DNA from: Candidatus Woesearchaeota archaeon | GTDB taxonomy: Archaea; Nanobdellota; Nanobdellia; Woesearchaeales; DSVV01 | Length of the DNA: 34,457 nt | Direction of reading: 5' to 3' | Assembly: GCA_016214075.1 (NCBI GenBank) | Contig: JACRPI010000035.1 | Span: 1-34,457, forward strand | Shown here: positions 22,219 to 29,951 of the stretch, one piece after another | Position numbering within the stretch: position 1 is the stretch's first letter | How the letters are laid out: each line of letters starts with the position of its first letter | Translations under genes and position numbers: made by a program | Notes under the pieces: generated by a model | What the model was told of the DNA's origin: nothing | The model's input: the letters and a program-made list of their open reading frames with translations, nothing else | Databases searched by the model: none

Positions 22219-23673
22219 ATGGCTGATGAGAAAGTCCAATTAGATACATATAAGCTGAATGTGAATAATGTTCTAGTAGAAGTTTCCATCGTACAATATG
22301 AAGAGGATGTTGTGCCACGATATATTGTCAATATTACCAATATGAGTAAGACTACAAAACTTATTCTGGAAAAGATTAGGGAAGAATTTATTTCAGAAGT
22401 TGGCGTTGGTGTTGTCGAACTCTCCGAATCAGGAGGAGTAGAGACAATCAAGATTGAGTTTAGAAAAGAGCTCACCAAATTACTCAAAAAATATTTTCCA
22501 AACGCGGATGAGCAAACAAAAGACATGCTCATCAATTATGTTATTGAACAAAATCTTGGTCTTGGAAATATAGAAATTCTCCTCAAAGATAGCAATATAG
22601 AAGAAATTGTTGTCAACAGCGCGAAAGAACCTGTCTGGATTTACCATAAAAAATTCGCGTGGCTCAAAACAAATGTCATCATTCCAAGCGAAGCGCGAAT
22701 CAGACATTTCTCCACGATGATTGGCAGAGATGTCAATAAAGAAATTTCGACGTTAAGTCCACTTATGGACGCGCACCTGCTCACAGGAGATCGAGTCAAC
22801 GCGACATTAGAACCTATTTCTTCGTTTGGAAACACCATTACTATCAGAAAGTTCGCGACAGAACCATGGACAATTACAGACTTTCTCAAATCAAAGACAA
22901 TAGATTTTGAAACAGCTGCGTTAATCTGGATGTGCATGCAAAACGAGCTTTCGCTGCTCATCGCGGGAGGAACAGGGTCAGGAAAAACCTCGATGCTCAA
23001 CGTCATCTCTTCATTTCTTCCACCAAATCAACGAGTCATCAGTATTGAAGATACGCGAGAATTGCAGCTTCCAAACACCCTTCATTGGGTTCCGTTAGAA
23101 ACAAGACTCGCGAATCCAGAAGGAAAAGGCGGCGTCACGATGTTAGACCTCATCATCAACTCCCTGCGTATGAGACCGGATAGAATTATTATGGGAGAAG
23201 TCCGACGAGAGAAAGAAGCGGAAACATTGTTTGAAGCGATCCACACAGGACACAGCTGTTACGCGACGTTTCACGCGAATGACGCGTCAGAAACAGTCAC
23301 GCGACTGACAAATCCACCCATTAACATCCCTAAATTGGTCTTGCCTGCGATGGCAGGAATTATTGTCCAGAACAGGAACAGAAGAACAAACAAAAGAAGA
23401 TGTATGCAGTTCGCGGAATTATTGCCAAACGGAATGCCCAACATTATCAGACAGTATGATCCATTAGATGATACAACAAAGACAGTGGGACAGATGAAGG
23501 TCATCCCAAACACGCTAAGAATATTTACAGGAATGACACCGAAGATGATTGAAGAGGACCTCCACAAAAAAATGCGTATTCTGAAATGGATGGTCGATCA
23601 TAATATTAGAAATCTCAATGACATTGGTGTTCTGATGGCGAAGTATTATAGGGGAAAATTGGTGTTGAAGTAA
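22219..23673 (+). CDS. type IV pilus/type II secretion-like assembly ATPase (PilB/TadA/ArlI family)
   Basis: The product has 484 residues. Walker A GGTGSGKT is at 250-257, the Asp box VISIEDTRELQLP follows, the Walker B-like segment is RIIMGEVRREKE, and the His box is IHTGHSCYATFHAND. The N-terminal 230 residues form the typical N-domain with an NIEEIVVN segment. It powers pilin extraction and filament assembly at the membrane. A GCGAGGAAAA Shine-Dalgarno-like sequence lies 4 bp before the ATG. It is the third gene of the operon; the platform genes follow after a 480-bp spacer filled with foldback elements. Confidence 0.92.
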   Translation: MADEKVQLDTYKLNVNNVLVEVSIVQYEEDVVPRYIVNITNMSKTTKLILEKIREEFISEVGVGVVELSESGGVETIKIEFRKELTKLLKKYFPNADEQTKDMLINYVIEQNLGLGNIEILLKDSNIEEIVVNSAKEPVWIYHKKFAWLKTNVIIPSEARIRHFSTMIGRDVNKEISTLSPLMDAHLLTGDRVNATLEPISSFGNTITIRKFATEPWTITDFLKSKTIDFETAALIWMCMQNELSLLIAGGTGSGKTSMLNVISSFLPPNQRVISIEDTRELQLPNTLHWVPLETRLANPEGKGGVTMLDLIINSLRMRPDRIIMGEVRREKEAETLFEAIHTGHSCYATFHANDASETVTRLTNPPINIPKLVLPAMAGIIVQNRNRRTNKRRCMQFAELLPNGMPNIIRQYDPLDDTTKTVGQMKVIPNTLRIFTGMTPKMIEEDLHKKMRILKWMVDHNIRNLNDIGVLMAKYYRGKLVLK

Positions 23674-23718
23674 TTATTCTAAGTACAATAGGAAATTTGA
23701 TTTCTAACATATAAATAA

Positions 23719-23848
23719 GCAAAGAACAACAACAAAGGCAGCAAACACGGTCATTTTTCTTCGAAAAATGTCCTATTCGTAAAGGATTTTCCGGAACTTC
23801 GTAACCGAAAAATCCTCTACACTCAGTTTGCGCCATGTTGTTCTTTGC
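23719..23848. repeat. multi-arm foldback element E (same family as 9467-9583)
   Basis: Outer arms GCAAAGAACAACAACAAAGGC... and ...GCGCCATGTTGTTCTTTGC enclose two inner hairpins: CATTTTTCTTCGAAAAATG (about 23752-23770) and AAGGATTTTCCGG/CCGAAAAATCCT (about 23782-23816). The base of the structure matches element C by eye while the inner arms are unrelated. Confidence 0.65.
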
Positions 23849-23869
23849 TTTAACGAAAAGAATCAAAGA

Positions 23870-23972
23870 AACCCGCCGCTGGCGCCGACGCACCGGGGGT
23901 TGCCCCATTCGGGGTGGTGCGTAGGACAAAATTCAGAGAATTTTGACCGTAGGCCGCCAGCTGCGGCGGGTT
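23870..23972. repeat. GC-rich multi-arm foldback element F
   Basis: The outer stem AACCCGCCGCTGGCG pairs with CGCCAGCTGCGGCGGGTT. It encloses GACGCACC/GGTGCGT with a CCCC-ATTC-GGGG tip (23887-23932) and CAAAATTC-AGA-GAATTTTG (23937-23955). It is much richer in GC than its surroundings and only 22 bp from element E. Confidence 0.65.
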
Positions 23973-24019
23973 ATGGAACATTATATCTTATCTTGTTTCA
24001 AAACCAAGTCTCTGAACAA

Positions 24020-24031
24020 AACTTATATATA
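24020..24031 (+). promoter_or_regulatory. TATA box before the platform genes
   Basis: AACTTATATATA lies after the foldback elements. With 25-bp spacing the start of transcription would be near 24050, just before a GAGGTG Shine-Dalgarno-like sequence at 24056-24061. It would let the two platform genes be transcribed apart from the ATPase gene. Confidence 0.45.
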
Positions 24032-24155
24032 GCTTCATTCCAAAAAACAACCAAAGAGGTGTCTCCCTATCGTTGATATTATTCATCAGGTTGCAAGCAC
24101 GTTCCCGCATCTGAAAGAAGAGCTGCGAAAAGCGCACATTAAACTTCGACCAGAC

Positions 24156-24881
24156 ATGTTTGTCAAGAAGACACTCCAACTTGCCGCGATGTTCGCGCTC
24201 AGCACACTTATCCTTTTATTTTTCTTCTTTGAAATCGCGGGAATCTCTCTCTTATATCTTCTCCTTTTACTCCCCTTCATCTGCATCGGCTACTTTTTCT
24301 TTTTCATGATGTCACCAAAGAACATCATCAACAAGAGAAAAAGAGAACTCGATCAGGAAGTCCTTTTTGCAGGAAGATTCCTTCTCGTCAAAGTGCATTC
24401 CGGAAGACCGCTCCTCAACGCGTTGATTGAAGGATCCCAAAGCTATGGCATCGCAAGCAAATATTTCAAAGAAATTGTTGAAGATATTAACCTTGGAACT
24501 CCTATTGAGAAAGCATTAGACAATGCAGTCAAATATTCTCCATCCGAAAAATATAGGCGCATCCTCTTCCAAATCAGCACTGCGCTCAAAGTAGGTATTG
24601 ACGTTTCTATCCCATTAAGCAACGCGATTGACGAGATTACCGCGGAACAACTCACGGAAATCCAACGATATGGGAAAAAGCTCAACTCCCTTGCGTTATT
24701 TTACATGCTCCTCGCGATTGTCCTTCCCTCTATTGGCATGGCAATTTTTGTTGTTGTGGGCGGTCTTTTAGGGCTTCCTATTGAACGAAATTTATTTTTG
24801 GTAGTCACAGGCGCGTTGGTGATTGTCCAACTTATTTTTGTCTCTGTGTTCAAAGCATCGCGATTGAGTGTGAACTTATGA
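24156..24881 (+). CDS. pilus/secretion inner-membrane platform protein (T2SSF/TadB-like), first of pair
   Basis: From the first ATG this is 241 residues with four hydrophobic segments (two near 10-50, two near 180-240). The cytoplasmic T2SSF segment is DQEVLFAGRFLLVKVHSGRPLLNAL...LGTPIEKALDNA. The platform subunit couples the assembly ATPase to pilin insertion. Coding sequence clearly continues upstream in frame (VDIIHQVASTFPHLKEELRK...), with no ATG, GTG or TTG until a stop at 24030. A GAGGTG sequence stands 7 bp before ATC at 24069, so translation may start there at a rare codon, or a frameshift hides the true start. It is only half the size of the fused PilC/ArlJ type. The second gene follows after 7 bp. 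Confidence 0.85.
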   Translation: MFVKKTLQLAAMFALSTLILLFFFFEIAGISLLYLLLLLPFICIGYFFFFMMSPKNIINKRKRELDQEVLFAGRFLLVKVHSGRPLLNALIEGSQSYGIASKYFKEIVEDINLGTPIEKALDNAVKYSPSEKYRRILFQISTALKVGIDVSIPLSNAIDEITAEQLTEIQRYGKKLNSLALFYMLLAIVLPSIGMAIFVVVGGLLGLPIERNLFLVVTGALVIVQLIFVSVFKASRLSVNL

Positions 24882-24888
24882 GGGATTC

Positions 24889-25923
24889 ATGAAACAACTC
24901 CTATACATCAACGAATTTGGAAAAGCGTTTATCCCTGAACGAATACGTCCAAAATTGCGAAATTATTTACTCAAAGCAGGAATAGTTGAAGTGCCGTATT
25001 GGTTCTTTGGTATCTTATTTTACATCACTTATCTCCTGACGTTTTTAGTGTATTTTTACGGATTCTGGGGAACAATTTCTGAGCAAACAGGAATCCTTGT
25101 CTTTCTTTATGTATTCCTCATCTGGGTAGTAATTCCACTCGCGTTTATTGCGTTATTCATGCTCTTCATGTATATGTATCTCGATATCAAGATATTTAAC
25201 AGAACAAAAAAGATGGAAGATGTCTTGCCTGACTTTTTGCAGGAAGTTTCCTCCAATCTCAAGGGAGGACTTGCGTTTGAAAAATCATTATGGGTTGCGA
25301 TCAAGCCCCGTTTTGGCATTCTCGCGAATGAAATCGCGCTTGCGGCAAAAAAAGTTATGACAGGAACAGATGTGGATATTGCGCTCAACGAGTTTGCGAA
25401 CAAGTACAATTCGCCGATGCTCAAGCGAGCGATGGAATTGATTGTCAGCGAAATTCAAAGCGGAGGAAAAGTCGCGGACATTATTGATCGTGTTGTTGAA
25501 AACCTCAAAAAAACAAAAGCGTTGAAGGATGAGATGACTGCGTCTGTGTTGACGTACATGATTTTTATTGGCGCGATTGTCATCTTTATTTCTCCAATGC
25601 TCTTCGCGCTTGCGTACAACCTCCTGATTGTTATTAGTAAAGTCGCGGCGCTGCTTGCCACAACAGCGGCAACAGGAGGCACAACTGGTTTACTTTCCAA
25701 CATTGGAAATATTAATGTCAATAAAGAGGATTTCGTCTGGTTCAGCAGAATTGCGTTAGGAGTGATTGCGTTCTTTTCTTCGATGATCGTCTCCATTATT
25801 GAGAAAGGGAATATTCGGGGAGGGGTCAAGTATATTCCCATATTTATCGTGAGTACTGAAGTAGTGTACATTATCGCATTAAAGATTATGACTGCTGTGG
25901 TGACTGCGTTTATTACGTTTTGA
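24889..25923 (+). CDS. pilus/secretion inner-membrane platform protein (T2SSF/TadC-like), second of pair
   Basis: The product has 344 residues. Two N-terminal helices (about 37-60 and 68-98) precede a T2SSF cytoplasmic domain (DVLPDFLQEVSSNLKGGLAFEKSLW, MTGTDVDIALNEFANKY, IVSEIQSGGKVADIIDRV), then three or four helices to the C-terminus. It starts 7 bp after the previous gene, whose product has the same fold, so they are likely to form a heterodimeric platform as in Tad systems. No pilin or prepilin peptidase gene was found in this window. Confidence 0.88.
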   Translation: MKQLLYINEFGKAFIPERIRPKLRNYLLKAGIVEVPYWFFGILFYITYLLTFLVYFYGFWGTISEQTGILVFLYVFLIWVVIPLAFIALFMLFMYMYLDIKIFNRTKKMEDVLPDFLQEVSSNLKGGLAFEKSLWVAIKPRFGILANEIALAAKKVMTGTDVDIALNEFANKYNSPMLKRAMELIVSEIQSGGKVADIIDRVVENLKKTKALKDEMTASVLTYMIFIGAIVIFISPMLFALAYNLLIVISKVAALLATTAATGGTTGLLSNIGNINVNKEDFVWFSRIALGVIAFFSSMIVSIIEKGNIRGGVKYIPIFIVSTEVVYIIALKIMTAVVTAFITF

Positions 25924-25963
25924 GACTAAAAGAGAAAAAAAATCTTGTGAAAAAAAGAAAAAA

Positions 25964-27520
25964 TCAAACAGAAAGATATTTTCTTGTGGTAATATCTTCT
26001 GCTCTATAACGCTGGAACATTGCATGACGCGCAAGGTCTTCCATAACCATCTGATCAATAACATGTTGTGGAGCAGTTGCTGTTTCTTTAGCTCTATGGA
26101 GAACTTCTCCGACAAGTGATTTCAAAGATCGAACAACATGTAGGGGCCTATCCCTAATAAAAACACCGCCTAATGATGCTTTTACATCATCACGTTCGTA
26201 AATAGTGTTTAGAATTCCTCCAAGATTAACGAGGTAGTCCGGACCATACGCAATTTGATGTGCAACAATATAATCATCAACAACCTGCCGTTGTTGTGGA
26301 TGTCTTTGGTTGTTTGCTCCGCCAACAATAACGCGACAACCATGCTCATGCAATGTTTTAATAGAATCTTCAGTAAGGATTTGTCCACCTGCGTTTGGTG
26401 AGAAGACATCCATTCCTAAAGTATAAAACAATTGTATATCCGCAGGAGAAGTAATTTGGTGAAGAACATAATCAGTTCCTTCAACTTTTCCATTTCGTAA
26501 AAGAAGTTTTCTTGCTTTATCAAGAGCTGTAGAAGAACTGTCTGCGAGATGAAGCATTTTTGTATGATGGCCATCTTCTAATATCCTTTCAAGAAGCCGA
26601 TAACCTACTTTTCCGAGTCCTTGTATCCCTATTGTTTTTAGTCGAAGACGATCTTTTTTCCAAACAGATTGTGCTGCGCCAAGCATACTGTAATAAACAC
26701 CTTCTGCAGTAACAATAGAAGGATCACCAGAACCTCCGACTCGTTCAGATAAACAAGCAACTGGAACATGAACTCCCCTTGCAAGAAGATCAGAACGAAC
26801 AAATTCCATAACAGCAGTATCTGTGTACATGTCTGGAGCAAAAATATATCTTCCATCTAATGCTGCAACAACGTCTACATCTTTTCCGTAAAGTGTTTTT
26901 TCAAAAGAAGTTAATTCTTCTGAAGTTCTTCCTTTACGAATAGGGCAAAGTCGCTCAAGAAGTCCAGGAGATGCAAGAGCAAGTGAAGAAAGTCCATCAA
27001 CATAATTTCCTGACTTTCCGCCACCCATGCGAGATGCAAGAAGTTCTGCTTCAGTAACATGATCTCCTGTAAGCGCTCGGCGGATGAGAAGAAGATCGAA
27101 AGCACCCCACTTAAAGGACATACCACGTGCTAATTCTTTTACATCCCTTATACCTGTAACACCATTTGAAACATCTTCAAGGTCAAGAGTGTAATCTTTA
27201 TTTCCTAACTCCGCATAAGGAAGTAGTCGCGTACCGCCAAGTGCTGGTCGAACAAAAGAACCATCCTCACGATAAAAAAGAGCAGAAAGAAGTGTATTGT
27301 GAACTGCAACTACATAGGTAAGAGCACGATCTTGTCCTTCAACAAGAACAGTCCCTAATGGCTTGACATGAATTTCTTCATGCGCGTCATGACCCATTGT
27401 TTCAGAAACAGATGCAAGCATCTCTGTATCTGGTTGAAGTTGTGAAAAATGCCGCAGCTCCGGTAAAGAAGTGCAATCCGTACGAACTGTAAAACCATAT
27501 GCTCTATTAACCAAAGTCAT
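25964..27520 (-). CDS. Glu/Leu/Phe/Val dehydrogenase family oxidoreductase
   Basis: The product has 518 residues. The N-terminal dimerisation/substrate domain carries ALGGTRLLPY (93-102), ARGMSFKWGAFDL (131-143, Lys137 in the substrate site) and GGGKS (166-170, the catalytic-lysine position). APDMYTDTAVMEF (228-240) leads to the Rossmann domain with GIQGLGKVG (298-306) and a later SPNAGG...IVGGANNQ. The reaction is NAD(P)-linked oxidative deamination of an amino acid to a 2-oxo acid; the layout is closer to leucine/phenylalanine dehydrogenases than to hexameric GDH, but specificity is not certain. It is longer than usual (350-450), mainly from the first 70 residues and a 190-225 insert. A TATA box near 27575 and a palindrome in the leader precede it. 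Confidence 0.85.
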   Translation of the reverse strand: MTLVNRAYGFTVRTDCTSLPELRHFSQLQPDTEMLASVSETMGHDAHEEIHVKPLGTVLVEGQDRALTYVVAVHNTLLSALFYREDGSFVRPALGGTRLLPYAELGNKDYTLDLEDVSNGVTGIRDVKELARGMSFKWGAFDLLLIRRALTGDHVTEAELLASRMGGGKSGNYVDGLSSLALASPGLLERLCPIRKGRTSEELTSFEKTLYGKDVDVVAALDGRYIFAPDMYTDTAVMEFVRSDLLARGVHVPVACLSERVGGSGDPSIVTAEGVYYSMLGAAQSVWKKDRLRLKTIGIQGLGKVGYRLLERILEDGHHTKMLHLADSSSTALDKARKLLLRNGKVEGTDYVLHQITSPADIQLFYTLGMDVFSPNAGGQILTEDSIKTLHEHGCRVIVGGANNQRHPQQRQVVDDYIVAHQIAYGPDYLVNLGGILNTIYERDDVKASLGGVFIRDRPLHVVRSLKSLVGEVLHRAKETATAPQHVIDQMVMEDLARHAMFQRYRAEDITTRKYLSV

Positions 27521-27538
27521 CGCCCCCAGTTTTTTGAA

Positions 27539-27550
27539 AAGTAATTACTT
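27539..27550. promoter_or_regulatory. 12-bp palindrome in the dehydrogenase leader
   Basis: AAGTAATTACTT is a perfect palindrome between the TATA box (CTTTATATAG, about 27575-27585) and the start codon at 27520. The position suits an operator for a dimeric repressor such as an Lrp-type regulator; no direct evidence. Confidence 0.3.
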
Positions 27551-27622
27551 GTAATTTCTAAAAGAGAGAGAGAAACAAACTATATAAAGTTTCTTATAGG
27601 CGTGAAATCAAGCACACATGAA

Positions 27623-28867
27623 TTACCCAAACAATAAAGCAAACGGATTGCCGAGATAATTCACGACAAGAGCGAACAACAATCCCCCTAAGAAAAACAT
27701 GCTAATAAAGCCCCAGAGTTTCTGCGCGCGGGTCTTGTCATCAAACATACTGTGCAATGCAGTTTGCAACATTCTTCCCCCATCTACAATACCGAGAGGG
27801 AGCAAGTTCGCGAGACCAATAAACAAATTCAGCAAGAATAACCACTTGATAAAGCCGCGGAACCAGTAATAAACACCTGCGATACCCGCGTATTCTGTAT
27901 TAATCCGTCGTTCATTTTGTGTGGGTTTAATGCCCATGAATCCTTTTTCAGGATTATCTGATCGCGGGATAGCGGTAAAGGTATATTCTCCTTTATCTGT
28001 GCCAAGTGTTACTTCTTGATCAGGAACAAGGCAGGAAGAATAACTCATAAACTGACTGTAATCGTCAACAGCTTTTCCGTTGATAGAAGACAAAATAGCG
28101 GGAGGAACAGCAGAAGTGTACGCGGGATAACTTTCATTTTCAAGAACTTCATAACTAAACCCAATAGGATGTGTGATCTTATCTTCAAATGGCGCAAGCG
28201 TTGAGTTTGTCATGTCTCCAACATAAGGGAAAGCAAGCAGGAGAATAAACGCAAGCACAAGATTTGCCATTGGTCCTGCTGCGAAAACAGAATATTGCAC
28301 AATGTCATGCGCTTTTCCTAATTTCTTTTCATCAGGTTCAACAAACGCTGCAGGAATAACTGGCGCAAGTAATGCAAAGACTGCAAAACCGCTGGATTTC
28401 ACAGGAATGTGATGACTTCGCGCGACAACACCATGAGAAAATTCATGCACAATCGCGAGAATAAAAATAGCAAGAATCCAATGCGTAAAACTCAAGTATC
28501 CAATCCCTGGAATGTGTGTGAAAGGAAGCACGAGAGAAACACCGTTGGTATCAACAGTAGGTTGAAAAATGAGTTTAATGAAAAAAATAAAAATGCCTAA
28601 AGAAACATACAACATGCCAAGAAAACCAACACCCACAGAAACGTAGCCAAACAATTGCACAGCGCCGCGATATTTGGACGCGAGTTTGTCCATCAACGCA
28701 AGACCAAGTTTTGTTCTGTACATAATGATGTAGATGAATGGATGCAGAATTTTTTGAATCGCAATTTCTTTTCTTTTGATGTATACAGTAATGCTCAAAG
28801 CAAGTAAAAAAAGAATGAACAAGATTAAGTCAAACGTCCATGTGATAGTGAGACCAAATATTTCCAT
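27623..28867 (-). CDS. site-2 protease family membrane zinc metalloprotease (M50) with PDZ
   Basis: The product has 414 residues. HEFSH (141-145) in a hydrophobic helix holds the zinc ligands and catalytic Glu142. NLLPLGIVDGGRM (354-366) supplies the third ligand Asp362. Several helices flank these sites, and a PDZ-like region lies between them (about 230-310, PPAILSSINGKAVDDYSQF). S2P proteases cut membrane-embedded substrates. In bacteria they release sigma factors by cutting anti-sigma proteins, which is noteworthy beside two sigma genes, though no anti-sigma factor is recognised here. TATA box GTTTATATATAA (about 28889-28900) is about 28 bp before the ATG. Confidence 0.9.
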   Translation of the reverse strand: MEIFGLTITWTFDLILFILFLLALSITVYIKRKEIAIQKILHPFIYIIMYRTKLGLALMDKLASKYRGAVQLFGYVSVGVGFLGMLYVSLGIFIFFIKLIFQPTVDTNGVSLVLPFTHIPGIGYLSFTHWILAIFILAIVHEFSHGVVARSHHIPVKSSGFAVFALLAPVIPAAFVEPDEKKLGKAHDIVQYSVFAAGPMANLVLAFILLLAFPYVGDMTNSTLAPFEDKITHPIGFSYEVLENESYPAYTSAVPPAILSSINGKAVDDYSQFMSYSSCLVPDQEVTLGTDKGEYTFTAIPRSDNPEKGFMGIKPTQNERRINTEYAGIAGVYYWFRGFIKWLFLLNLFIGLANLLPLGIVDGGRMLQTALHSMFDDKTRAQKLWGFISMFFLGGLLFALVVNYLGNPFALLFG

Positions 28868-28934
28868 TACGTAAATAAGACAACGGATTATATATAAACC
28901 TTTCTACTAAAGAAAAAGTTTACTGTGCAAAATG

Positions 28935-29045
28935 TCATTCGCCAAAATCGAAAGATTTTCGGATAGAATGAGTTTTACCGAAAATTTTCTTGAGAAATGA
29001 AACAGTTTTTCGGATTATCCGTAAGATTTTCGGAAAACTCGTCGA
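28935..29045 (+). repeat. tRNA-upstream CGAAA-dyad array, copy 4
   Basis: Read towards the tRNA, it ends TTTTTCGGATTATCCGTAAG, ATTTTCGGAAAACTCGTCG, 12 bp before the TATA box TTTAATATG (29053-29061). The distal half (28940-28985) is more diverged but keeps CGAAAGATTTTCGG and TTTTACCGAAAATTT. It lies between the divergent S2P gene and the tRNA. Confidence 0.7.
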
Positions 29046-29052
29046 TAATTAC

Positions 29053-29061
29053 TTTAATATG
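29053..29061 (+). promoter_or_regulatory. TATA box of the 29090-29206 tRNA
   Basis: TTTAATATG, followed by GCTTCTTCTAAAAAAAG, matches the TATA plus initiator block seen at the other three tRNAs (TATG-TTTGTTCTAAGAAA type). It is centred 33 bp before the mature 5' end. Confidence 0.6.
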
Positions 29062-29089
29062 CTTCTTCTAAAAAAAGGATAAAAATATT

Positions 29090-29206
29090 GGTGAGGTCGC
29101 ATAACATGGTTATTGCAGTGGTCTCAAAAACCTGTGTTGTCCAACACAGGCATGAGCGAGCCACAAGGTGTAACAGCCTTTCGGGGTTCAAATCCCCGCC
29201 TCATCG
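29090..29206 (+). tRNA. tRNA-Leu(CAA)-like, type II, with intron
   Basis: The acceptor stem is GGTGAGG/CCTCATC (one G-T pair) with discriminator G. The D stem is GCA/TGC with a 12-nt loop, as in the 1844-1964 tRNA. The anticodon stem is GTGGT/GCCAC, the variable arm AAGG/CCTT, and the T arm CGGGG-TTCAAAT-CCCCG. A 30-nt intron (29129-29158) with stem CCTGTGTT/AACACAGG interrupts the loop after position 37; CTCA pairs with TGAG across the site. The mature loop is CTCAAAA, anticodon CAA. Confidence 0.85.
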
Positions 29207-29282
29207 TTTATTATTCTGAAGAAGAATATAAAGATTGTGAAAACAAAAACCTTTATGAAGGAATTCACAACATCATTTCCTT

Positions 29283-29951
29283 ATGTTCGAATTCCTGCAA
29301 ACATTCTTCGTCACATTCATCAATGTTATTCTTCATTTAGACACGTCACTCCAATGGGTCATACAAACGTATGACACGTGGACCTACGCAATCATCTTCA
29401 TCGTCATTTTCTGCGAAACAGGATTAATTATAACGCCGTTTCTCCCCGGAGACTCTCTCCTTTTCGCGGCAGGAGCGTTCGCTGCGTTAGGATCGCTGAA
29501 TCTTGCGGTGTTATTCGCGTTAATCTTCATCGCGGCAGTGCTTGGTGATTTTGTGAATTACTCCATAGGCAATTATGTTGGTCCAAAAATATTCAAGAAA
29601 GAAAAATCATTGCTGTTCAACAAAGACTATTTGATGCGCACAGAAGAATTTTATGAAAAGCATGGCGCGAAAACAATTATCGCAGCACGATTTATGCCCA
29701 TCATCAGAACTTTCGCGCCGTTTGTCGCAGGCATTGCGAAGATGAATTGGCTCAAGTTCGTCGCGTACAACATTGTCGGCGCATTGTTATGGTGCGTCTT
29801 ATTCCTCTTTGGCGGCTATTTCTTTGGAAACATTCAGCTGGTGAAAGAGAACTTCACAATAGTCATCATGGCAATTATTGTGATCTCGTTTATTCCCGTG
29901 ATTAAAGAAGTTATTATGAGCTTGTTGAAGAAGAAAGAACCAACTCCTTAA
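29283..29951 (+). CDS. DedA/VTT-domain membrane protein
   Basis: The product has 222 residues with about five hydrophobic segments. The DedA pattern is clear: ETGLIITPFLPGDSLLFAAGAFAA, GDFVNYSIGNYVGPKIF, FYEKHGAKTIIAARFMPIIRTFAPFVAGIAKMNW, where the Arg/Pro residues form the re-entrant loop. Family members are linked to undecaprenyl/lipid phosphate flipping and membrane homeostasis; the archaeal substrate is unknown. AATATAAAG at 29225-29233 may be its TATA box, giving a leader of about 30 nt. Confidence 0.88.
   Translation: MFEFLQTFFVTFINVILHLDTSLQWVIQTYDTWTYAIIFIVIFCETGLIITPFLPGDSLLFAAGAFAALGSLNLAVLFALIFIAAVLGDFVNYSIGNYVGPKIFKKEKSLLFNKDYLMRTEEFYEKHGAKTIIAARFMPIIRTFAPFVAGIAKMNWLKFVAYNIVGALLWCVLFLFGGYFFGNIQLVKENFTIVIMAIIVISFIPVIKEVIMSLLKKKEPTP

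Noticed and set aside
1844-29206. Possible reassignment of UUG from Leu to Ser by the G73 type II CAA tRNAs
   Set aside because: TTG codons occur at positions where Leu is strongly conserved, for example GALLGDV in LonB and ARALGLG in Kae1, so general reassignment is not supported.
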